From: Bacteroidaceae bacterium | Lineage (GTDB): Bacteria > Bacteroidota > Bacteroidia > Bacteroidales > Bacteroidaceae | Assembly: GCA_017447625.1 (NCBI GenBank) | Contig: JAFSNB010000033.1 | Span: 1-47,134 of the forward strand | Length of the DNA stretch: 47,134 nt | Reading direction: 5' to 3' | Part shown: positions 33,273 to 39,433 of the stretch, piece by piece | How positions within the stretch are numbered: position 1 is the stretch's first letter | Layout of the letters: every line of letters starts with the position of its first letter | Notes under the pieces: generated by a model | What the model was told of the DNA's origin: nothing | The model's input: only the letters and a program-made list of their open reading frames with translations | Databases searched by the model: none | Position numbers and translations under genes: made by a program

Positions 33273-33311
33273 GCCACGGGCAGGGGAATGCCCCTGCCCG
33301 TGGCTGTTTTT
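33273..33311 (+). terminator. Strong intrinsic terminator of nifJ
   Basis: GCCACGGGCAGGGG, AATG loop, CCCCTGCCCGTGGC (perfect 14-bp stem), then TGTTTTTAA. It separates nifJ from the DUF3791 cassette. Confidence 0.9.
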
Positions 33312-33324
33312 AATAAACGGTGAG

Positions 33325-33546
33325 ATGAAAAGCAACACCTTCAATAAAATCCATTTTGCCGTGATGGCTATCGAAGCCAGTGCAAAAAAAGCCGGAATCA
33401 CAGGCCAGTCCATGCACGACCGCTTGAAGGCGCAGGGACTCATCCACAAGCGCCTGTTTCGGCGTTACGACCAGCTACATACCCAGAGTTTAGATTGGGT
33501 CGTTGACGACACCCTTGTGACGCTGAACAACTGGGAACAAGAATAA
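33325..33546 (+). CDS. DUF3791-type protein, first copy
   Basis: The start at 33325 (MKSNTFNKIHFAVMAIEASA) lies just after the nifJ terminator; the longer in-frame ORF begins within nifJ and is not credible. The 73-residue product is helical, with the repeated theme 'ITGQSMHDRLKAQGLI...FRRYDQLHTQSLDWVVDD', as in DUF3791 proteins, which are habitually encoded next to DUF3990. It is probably the antitoxin-like or accessory member of the cassette, starting 14 bp after the nifJ tail and 8 bp ahead of the DUF3990 gene. Confidence 0.7.
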   Translation: MKSNTFNKIHFAVMAIEASAKKAGITGQSMHDRLKAQGLIHKRLFRRYDQLHTQSLDWVVDDTLVTLNNWEQE

Positions 33547-33554
33547 GTTGCCTT

Positions 33555-34061
33555 ATGAAACTATATCACGGTTCAGACACAGAAATCAATCAGCCGCTCG
33601 CAAAGGTCGGAAGACATCATCTCGACTTTGGCGAAGGGTTTTATGTCACAAAACTCAAGAAGCAGGCCACGGACTGGGCTGGAGTTATCGCAGAAAGGAA
33701 AGGTAGAAAAGCACAGCCCATTGTCAGCCAATATCAATTCGACAGAGAACGGGCCGAAGCCGACGGCCTGCGTTTCAAGATATTTGAGGAGTACAACCTT
33801 GAATGGCTTGACTATGTCGTTGCCTGTCGCCGCGGCAAGCCAGTGTGGAAACACTACGACATTGTAGAAGGCGGCGTGGCAAACGACAACGTCATCGACA
33901 CCGTGGAGGACTACGAAAAAGGAATCATCACAGCCGAACAGGCTCTGGGCCAGCTGCGTTACAAGAAGGTGAATCATCAGATTTGCTTCATCAGCCAGAA
34001 AGCCATTGACGGCTATCTGAAATTTGAAAAGTCAAGTATCATCAACACGAAGGAGGAATAG
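33555..34061 (+). CDS. DUF3990 protein, ADP-ribosyltransferase-like
   Basis: This 168-residue protein fits the DUF3990 family, placed in the ADP-ribosyltransferase-fold clan. The N-terminal LYHGSDTEI supplies the His/Gly NAD-binding element. DFGEGFYVTKLKKQATDWA is the second signature, and VNHQICFISQKAI near 137-149 is the third, with a polar residue in the place of the catalytic Glu. The segment KPVWKHYDIVEGGVANDNV is typical of the family. It may be a toxin that modifies a host target with ADP-ribose; this is inference from the fold. It sits between two DUF3791-type genes, with gaps of 8 and 2 bp. Confidence 0.8.
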   Translation: MKLYHGSDTEINQPLAKVGRHHLDFGEGFYVTKLKKQATDWAGVIAERKGRKAQPIVSQYQFDRERAEADGLRFKIFEEYNLEWLDYVVACRRGKPVWKHYDIVEGGVANDNVIDTVEDYEKGIITAEQALGQLRYKKVNHQICFISQKAIDGYLKFEKSSIINTKEE

Positions 34062-34063
34062 AC

Positions 34064-34264
34064 ATGCGGGATAATGTACTTTGGCGCAAGCAAAGCCATA
34101 TCATCATGATGCTGGCCGAGACGCTCCACATAGATGCAGAGCGTGCACTGGACCTCTACTACTCAACCCAGACCGCGCGCCACCTCTCAGATGCCCGCTA
34201 CGGCCTGCAGCTGATGAGCGACCAATATATTCTGGATGAAATCTTAGAAGAAATACGAGGGTAA
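34064..34264 (+). CDS. DUF3791-type protein, second copy
   Basis: This 66-residue helical protein (MRDNVLWRKQSHIIMMLAET ... EILEEIRG) has the DUF3791 pattern 'LAETLHIDAERALDLYYSTQTARHLSDARYGLQLMSDQYI'. It starts 2 bp after the DUF3990 stop, so the three genes form one tight operon. The two flanking DUF3791 copies differ in sequence and may have separate roles. Confidence 0.75.
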   Translation: MRDNVLWRKQSHIIMMLAETLHIDAERALDLYYSTQTARHLSDARYGLQLMSDQYILDEILEEIRG

Positions 34265-34349
34265 GCCAGTGATAAAAGTGGCACCTCGGTCCCGTGGCAC
34301 TATACGAAGAATGCAGAGCATAAAGTTCGATTCACTCACACAATCAAGC

Positions 34350-34389
34350 GGCTGTGTCAAAATTCATAACACAGCCTCTTCATTGTTTT
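34350..34389 (+). terminator. Terminator of the DUF3990 cassette
   Basis: GGCTGTGT and ACACAGCC form a stem (34350-34376) followed by TCTTCATTGTTTTC. The stretch from 34390 to 34537 holds no gene I can support. Confidence 0.65.
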
Positions 34390-34537
34390 CTACAACGAAT
34401 TATACGAATTGTTGAGGGGCCTCTTGGACAGCTATTTAAGGAATTCGTCTAATTTGTCCAATTCGTTGTGAAAATGTTGAAACTGTATTTTGACACACCC
34501 TCTTTTCATTTTATCTTTCGCCGGGGATGGTGCTCCA

Positions 34538-35359
34538 TCATCTTCCGAACTGTCCTGGCGCAGCGCGGTAGCGTGTCTGTGCGCCACGTCCCACACGGAT
34601 GAGGCGACCTTCGCCGACGAGGCGGCGGAGGAGGGCAGAGATGCGACTGCGGGTAAGCGTCTGACCGAAGGCATAGGAGACATCCATGTGGGTGATGGTG
34701 CTCTGTTGGGCAAAGAGGGCCGTCAGGCGTTTTTCCATATCATCATCCTCAATGTGAAAGGCTTGGCCGTAGGGCACTTGATTAACCTTTATGCTGCGAA
34801 CCTTGCCTAATAGCTCGCTATTGGGGCGGAAGAGCAAGTCATCTACCCGAACATCGCGACCGTGGTAATAGCCATTCTTCACTTCGATGCCTCCCTTCAA
34901 CGAAAGACGGAAGGTGCCAATATATGGTAGGGTGACGGCATTGCCTTTCTCCAGCTCATGCACCATCACCTCCTGTATGACACTTAGTGCTGAAGTCAAT
35001 TCGCCTCTGGACAATGTTGACGACAGTCGGAATTCACTGCTCTGGAAATCCACCACGTCCACTATGCTGCGATGCTCCACCTGCGGTCGCAGGCTGCGCA
35101 ACCACCGTTCGTCAACCACCGCACCTTCGTTAGAAGGTGCCTCATTGTTGTCAGCAGCTTCCTTTTCAGCCGTATCCTTTTCTGCAGCATCCTTTTCAGC
35201 CGCTTCCTCTTCAGCAGTTTTCTTTAATGCGGCTTTCTTTTTAGCAGTTCTCTTTTCAGCAGTTCTCTTTTCAGCAGTTCTCTTTTCAGCCGCATCCTTT
35301 AGTGCCGCTTCTTCGCTGGCCAGAAGCCCGCGCTTAGCGATTGTAAATCTGATTGCCAT
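34538..35359 (-). CDS. HU-like DNA-binding protein with Ala-Glu-Lys repeat tail
   Basis: This 273-residue protein has an HU/IHF-like core (about 85-185: LSSTLSRGELTSALSVIQEV, VTLPYIGTFRLSLKGG) and a C-terminal winged-helix-like domain (about 215-265: ITHMDVSYAFGQTLTRSRIS, LVGEGRLIRVGRGAQTRY). Between the first strand (IRFTIAKRG) and the core there is a tract of about 55 residues, mostly pentads of the TAEKR / AAEKD type. It is encoded by 15-bp tandem repeats at about 35140-35315 and resembles histone H1-like tails. It may compact or organise DNA. It has its own promoter, and a triple palindromic array lies upstream. Confidence 0.75.
   Translation of the reverse strand: MAIRFTIAKRGLLASEEAALKDAAEKRTAEKRTAEKRTAKKKAALKKTAEEEAAEKDAAEKDTAEKEAADNNEAPSNEGAVVDERWLRSLRPQVEHRSIVDVVDFQSSEFRLSSTLSRGELTSALSVIQEVMVHELEKGNAVTLPYIGTFRLSLKGGIEVKNGYYHGRDVRVDDLLFRPNSELLGKVRSIKVNQVPYGQAFHIEDDDMEKRLTALFAQQSTITHMDVSYAFGQTLTRSRISALLRRLVGEGRLIRVGRGAQTRYRAAPGQFGR
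35140..35315. repeat. 15-bp tandem repeat encoding the TAEKR tail
   Basis: Units close to AGTTCTCTTTTCAGC and variants repeat in frame with the HU-like gene. The nearly identical block at 35245-35295 suggests recent expansion. Confidence 0.8.
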
Positions 35360-35409
35360 TGTGTAAGTCTATTATTGTTTACGCTCTTGTTCCTTACTGT
35401 AACGCGCCG

Positions 35410-35417
35410 CAAAGATA
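35410..35417 (-). promoter_or_regulatory. -7 element of the HU-like gene
   Basis: CAAAGATA reads TATCTTTG on the minus strand, about 50 bp before the ATG at 35359. Confidence 0.6.
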
Positions 35418-35470
35418 GGCCTTATTTTTCAAAATCCCAAGCCTTTTACCCGAAAAAGCATAGTTTTAAC

Positions 35471-35536
35471 ATTGAATTGTCATGACAGTTCAATTGAACT
35501 ATCGTGACCATTCAATTGAACTGTCACGACAATTCA
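35471..35536. promoter_or_regulatory. Three contiguous 22-bp palindromic iterons
   Basis: Three head-to-tail copies occupy 35471-35492, 35493-35514 and 35515-35536. Each is an inverted repeat of about TGAACTGTC around a two-base centre and is joined to the next by AT. The outer two are nearly perfect palindromes; the middle one is more degenerate (CTATCGTGACCA). They lie about 54 bp upstream of the HU-like gene's -7 element. Confidence 0.85.
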
Positions 35537-36193
35537 ATCATCAATATATGGTTTTTCTGCACAACTTCTACCTTTTATGATGTATTACACTATATTTTGT
35601 TTCTCCGTTTCTCATGTCAACTGGAAATTTTCATATTACATCATATCCCGTTCAAATTCCCTGTTAAATAACCAAAAAGCGCTGGAAGAGTATGGTGAGG
35701 TCTTCACGGGGGCTTCGCCAATCACGAGGTAGAGGGCTTTGAGGTCTGGCGTTTCTACAATTATGATCCCCCTGCCATTTCTGGCCCTTCGACAACATTT
35801 TTCGACTCAAAAAGTAGTAAATAATCCTCAGACGCGAGCTTCTGAACCAGGAAAATGGAGATTATTGCCCTTTTTAAGACTTTTTAATCCCATCATGGCC
35901 GATTTCTACGCGAAATTCCGTATTTTCGCAGCGGATTTAAGGCCAAAGTGCCCTTTTCCGAGACTTATTGAAACAACGAAGCGTTATGCTCGACTTGCTA
36001 ATGGAAATGTAGGAACCTTCCAAAGATGTGCAAGGACAGTGATAACGGTTCGCGCGTATAGCGTGGGCTGATTACTGCATCTGCACATCAAGGTACTTCC
36101 TACAACCTCCATTAGAAGAAGTGGCAAATCAGTACCACGCTTCTGCATACAATTAATTGCCCATTTGGTACTGGATGGCGTAAAAACCTAAGT
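35537..36193. other. Gene-poor stretch with short coding remnants
   Basis: No convincing gene is present. Around 35697-35819 two adjacent frames read like protein debris (NQKALEEYGEVFTGASP, then EVEGFEVWRFYNYDPPAISG), which suggests an old gene fragment with a frameshift. I could not identify it. The rest is AT-rich and unstructured. Confidence 0.4.
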
Positions 36194-36742
36194 ATGGGAA
36201 AAACCTTTGATTCTTTCAAAAGAGAGATTGGTAAGAACACAGGCAAAGCTGTCTCTAATTTCTTTTTTGGCGACAGCCACGCAACGCCCTATCGCCGTGT
36301 GGATGCAGAACGTCGAGCACGGGTACAGGAAGCTGCATTAAAACAACAAGAAGAGTGTAACTTGAATTTGTTAGATGGGGCGGTACTAGGCAACGTGGAC
36401 ATTGTTCTGCAGACACCAATTCCACAAGATGAACAAGCATTGCTGCAACTGATGTCAATATGGGGAGCACAGCTTGCCAACAGCAAATGGGACTTTGAAG
36501 ATGAAAGAGGAAAAATCCGTGCACAATACCCTGACGCCATATTGGAGAAATTCAAGCAATGTATGATTGTAATGAAGATTATTGCTCCGACAAACCCGAT
36601 GGCAGAACATTACGAGAAAATATTGAAGAAAGCCAGCAGACGACGCTTTATGGCAAAGAACAAAACCCTTCTCATATTTGCAATTTGGTTTGGTGTTATA
36701 GCAATAATTATTTTGCTTGGAAGTATGGGAGTTTTTGACTAA
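36194..36742 (+). CDS. Hypothetical protein with C-terminal membrane anchor
   Basis: This 182-residue protein begins MGKTFDSFKREIGKNTGKAV, continues with a charged helical region (RRVDAERRARVQEAALKQQ) and ends in a single transmembrane helix (NKTLLIFAIWFGVIAIIILL) with a very short tail, so its body faces the cytoplasm. The family is unknown to me. It is AT-richer than the core genes and sits 23 bp ahead of the UDG-like gene, so the two are probably co-transcribed. Confidence 0.6.
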   Translation: MGKTFDSFKREIGKNTGKAVSNFFFGDSHATPYRRVDAERRARVQEAALKQQEECNLNLLDGAVLGNVDIVLQTPIPQDEQALLQLMSIWGAQLANSKWDFEDERGKIRAQYPDAILEKFKQCMIVMKIIAPTNPMAEHYEKILKKASRRRFMAKNKTLLIFAIWFGVIAIIILLGSMGVFD

Positions 36743-36765
36743 ATAACAATTAAAAAATAACAAAC

Positions 36766-37647
36766 ATGAACAACTTTCAAAATCTTTTGTACAGCAACCC
36801 TGACCAGTACATTGGTTACGGGAATCCTAATGCCGATATTTGTTTTGTCGGCAAAGAGGCAACTGGTATGTTGCCATTACAATGCGGACTTGGCAGTACA
36901 AACTATTGGATGACATCGCTGCCAATGTTTTTTGACCGTATCAAAACAGACAATCCAGGTGACTCTATATGGAAAGAGGGACACACATGGAACAAATATC
37001 AGAAGCTTTATGATGCTATCTTTCCAGAGGACGCAGCAAAGCCTGGCACAATGAACTTCGAACAGCATGTCTTCGTCACAGAAATGAGTGCCATGCCGGC
37101 AGCAACGACTAACGAGGGAAAAAATGCCTCAGGCTTCGAGGAGCAACTCGCACTGCGAAAACAAAAATTCTTTGCACATCCTTACTTCAAGGGTTTCAAA
37201 GTAATTGTCCTTGCCTGCTCTGATTACATCGTAAACTACGGTGACCGACGCGAAATAGATTCGCTCTTTGACGTTACATTCGACATTAATGGCGGTGCAC
37301 ATGAAATTGGCCCGCAAAATGCATTCTGGGTACATCATAGTGCAGACGGCAACAGAATGGTCATTCACACACGCCAACTCAGCGGTGCCGTTTCTGATAA
37401 ATTGCTTGAAGAGATGGGAGCAGTAATTAGACAACATCTTAACAGCAATATAAACGTCGGTGTTGAGAAACCAACTGCGAGCAAATTGCGCATAGGAATG
37501 AGCATGGATGAGTGCCGAAACATCTGGGGGAATCCTCAGAACATTAGCAAAAACACATCTTCCAACAGAGAAAAAGAAACGTGGTTTTATGGAATTCAAA
37601 AATTTTTAATCTTAAAAAACGGAATATTGGACATGATAAATGAATAA
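36766..37647 (+). CDS. Uracil-DNA-glycosylase-fold protein with SmpA/OmlA-like tail
   Basis: This 293-residue protein opens with YIGYGNPNADICFVGKEATG, resembling the first motif of the uracil-DNA glycosylase superfamily (GNxxADI.fVGe.P). Further on, IHTRQLSGAVSDKLLEEM sits where that fold has its H-x3-LS motif. The C-terminal 55 residues (LRIGMSMDECRNIWGNPQNI ... FLILKNGILDMI) match the small SmpA/OmlA-like repeat that usually binds other proteins. The catalytic Asp/Asn of true glycosylases is not evident, so it may bind or process a nucleotide-like ligand. It is paired with the membrane-anchored gene upstream. It could belong to a defence or stress cassette, but that is unproven. Confidence 0.5.
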   Translation: MNNFQNLLYSNPDQYIGYGNPNADICFVGKEATGMLPLQCGLGSTNYWMTSLPMFFDRIKTDNPGDSIWKEGHTWNKYQKLYDAIFPEDAAKPGTMNFEQHVFVTEMSAMPAATTNEGKNASGFEEQLALRKQKFFAHPYFKGFKVIVLACSDYIVNYGDRREIDSLFDVTFDINGGAHEIGPQNAFWVHHSADGNRMVIHTRQLSGAVSDKLLEEMGAVIRQHLNSNINVGVEKPTASKLRIGMSMDECRNIWGNPQNISKNTSSNREKETWFYGIQKFLILKNGILDMINE

Positions 37648-37710
37648 CGCTTACACGTTGTAATCAATTCGTGTAACATTGCGCCATTCACAACAAAACA
37701 ACCATTTAAC

Positions 37711-37753
37711 CACTTCGGGAGGACCCGCACATATTGCGAATCCTCCCGAAGTT
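37711..37753 (+). terminator. Hairpin after the UDG-like gene
   Basis: ACTTCGGGAGGA pairs with TCCTCCCGAAGT (12-bp stem, 17-nt loop), followed by TATGTTTAAC. Confidence 0.7.
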
Positions 37754-37763
37754 ATGTTTAACC

Positions 37764-37916
37764 TTAGTCCTTAGACCTTTTATATACATAGGCATTGTCC
37801 GGGGGGCAGCGAATAAAATATAATCTCAACAGGTCTTTTATGGAATATATCTTGCTGAGCGCCTCAAAGGAGAAATATTGGTCGTCCATAATCACATAGT
37901 CCTCGCGCTGCAATTA
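37764..37916 (-). pseudogene. Unidentified coding remnant
   Basis: On the minus strand an open stretch reads like a real protein end (EDYVIMDDQYFSFEALSKIY ... CPPDNAYVYKRSKD) but has no start and is preceded by a stop. I cannot identify it. It lies in debris beside the broken zeta toxin. Confidence 0.3.
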
Positions 37917-37953
37917 AGAACCGAAGCCCCTCTCAACCGCTCTTGCGGCATGG

Positions 37954-38195
37954 CTATTTAAGAATCGGCATTGCCCATTCAGGGATGTCGTCGGTATATT
38001 GCTTGAAGAGCTGGCCGCTGGTCATGCGAAATAGCAGACGGGCATCGGCATCATCTATGGAGTTGTCGTAGATGTAGATGCGGTCGGCCCCTCCAACCAT
38101 TCATGTTTGAGTATCTTTGAAGTGATGGTGGTCTTGCCAGAGCCATTCGGTCTGGCTATGACAATAAGGACGGGGCGATGCTCAGTTCTACTCAT
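37954..38195 (-). pseudogene. Zeta-toxin-like kinase gene, internally deleted
   Basis: From the ATG at 38195 the frame reads MSRTEHRPVLIVIARPNGSG with the P-loop RPNGSGKTTITSKIL and HEWLEG, as at the start of zeta-toxin-like proteins (P-loop kinases of epsilon-zeta toxin-antitoxin pairs). After HEWLEG the frame shifts and most of the gene is missing. The remaining part (ADRIYIYDNSIDDADARLLF ... DIPEWAMPILK) is the normal C-terminal end, up to the TAG at 37954-37956. The toxin is therefore dead. The ATG lies 1 bp beyond the antitoxin-like gene's stop. Confidence 0.75.
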
Positions 38196-38196
38196 G

Positions 38197-38361
38197 TCAG
38201 AAAGCGGCTGCAGCCTGTTTGATTTCCTTAAAGAATTGTGTAGCTTCGCGGTTTGTACGTGAGGCTTCCTCAGCAGCCTCGTGCATCAATTGGGCCAGTA
38301 CTTCGTCGGAAGGTTCCTCGAGGCTCGTCAGCCGATAGTTGTCAATGGTCTGTGGTGTCAT
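38197..38361 (-). CDS. Antitoxin-like small protein (zeta partner)
   Basis: The start at 38361 (MTPQTIDNYRLTSLEEPSDE, 54 residues) is used; the longer ORF to 38493 runs antisense into the CotH gene and looks spurious. The helical, acidic then basic protein ends TQFFKEIKQAAAAF. Its coupling to the zeta-like gene suggests it was the antitoxin. With the toxin broken it is probably a relic. Confidence 0.6.
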   Translation of the reverse strand: MTPQTIDNYRLTSLEEPSDEVLAQLMHEAAEEASRTNREATQFFKEIKQAAAAF

Positions 38362-39379
38362 ACGCTTCCTTTTTGATAACAGAAACGGGACAAATGGCGT
38401 ATTTGTGGAAGTGTTTATCAACGGAGAATATAATGGCCTATATTGCCTGAGCGATAAAATTGATCGTAAACTGCTGGGATTGAAAAAAGCCAAATTAGAT
38501 GATGAGGGTGAGGTTTCGATTCGCGGATTGCTATATAAAGGAATTAAATGGCATGGACCAGATATCTACCTGCTTGCATATAACGAGGCAGATACAAGCC
38601 AAGACACATGGAATGGTTGGGAATTGCAATATCCAGATGACTATCCTTCTGACAAGACATGGCAGCCCCTGATGGACTTGATTGACTTTTGCTCGGACAA
38701 CACGCCAGACGACACGTTCATCCAAGAATACAAAGACTATTTCTATCCGGAAAATCTTGTTGACTACGCCGTATTTACGATGGCTATGAATGTCGGAGAC
38801 AATGCATACAAAAACACGTTACTCTCTACAGTTGATATAAGCAAGGGCCATCGCTACTTGCTTTCTCCTTGGGATATGGATATGTCGCTCGGCGGACTTT
38901 GGAACGGGAATTATGACGAAACACTGGCAAGCATTGACCGCTATGAAAACATAGCGCCATTCAACAGGCTGTCCGTACAGAACATTGACGGTTTCAAAGA
39001 CATGGAAGCAAGGAAATGGGCAGAGTTTTCTACTACACTGTTGTCATGTGACAGTATTGCCAGGCGTGTGGACCATTACGCAAAACTTTTCACCTCCTCT
39101 GGAGCTTGTGAACGAGAATATGCCAAATGGAATGGCAACCCTGTGCCGCTCAAAGAGAATATTGCAGACGAGCTGGAATACGTAAAGAGCTGGTACACGA
39201 TGAATTACGAGAATCTATGCGCTCAGTTTGGCTCCGATATTACTACGGCCCTCAGCAACACTGATTTTGGCAGCAGGGGGGATTGGGGATTATTTACGAT
39301 TGATGGAAGGAGGATTCACAAAAACGTAATGCGCAAGGGCGTTTATATTGTCAAAGGAAGAAAAATGGTAATAAAATAG
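38339..39379 (+). pseudogene. CotH-kinase-like secreted protein, 5' truncated
   Basis: From about residue 20 the frame shows clear CotH-family sequence: VFINGEYNGLYCLSDKIDRK, DNAYKNTLLSTVD and SPWDMDMSLGG, the last with the DxD metal-binding motif of this atypical protein kinase family. It ends with the sorting tail FTIDGRRIHKNVMRKGVYIV. A normal family member is 450 residues or more and begins with a signal peptide and an RGN-type motif; both are missing. The first 20 codons are antisense to the antitoxin-like gene, so the 5' half was replaced by the toxin-antitoxin fragment. No secretion signal remains. Confidence 0.75.
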
Positions 39380-39400
39380 GTTTCTTTCAGATTATTGTTG

Positions 39401-39408
39401 TATTTTTG
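39401..39408 (+). promoter_or_regulatory. -7 element of the PEP-synthase-like gene
   Basis: TATTTTTG matches TAnnTTTG. The ATG at 39395 lies upstream of it, so translation must start later, at the GTG at 39434. Confidence 0.55.
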
Positions 39409-39433
39409 CAGCGCAAATGAAAGGAATACTCAA

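Noticed and set aside
32136-33449. 437-codon antisense frame over the end of nifJ
   Set aside because: Same cause as above; it also crosses the nifJ terminator.
38362-38493. N-terminal extension of the antitoxin-like ORF
   Set aside because: It runs antisense into CotH coding sequence and has no homology-like character; the ATG at 38361 is adequate.
39395-39433. Upstream ATG start of the PEP-synthase-like protein
   Set aside because: The -7 promoter element at 39401-39408 lies downstream of it; the GTG at 39434 fits better.
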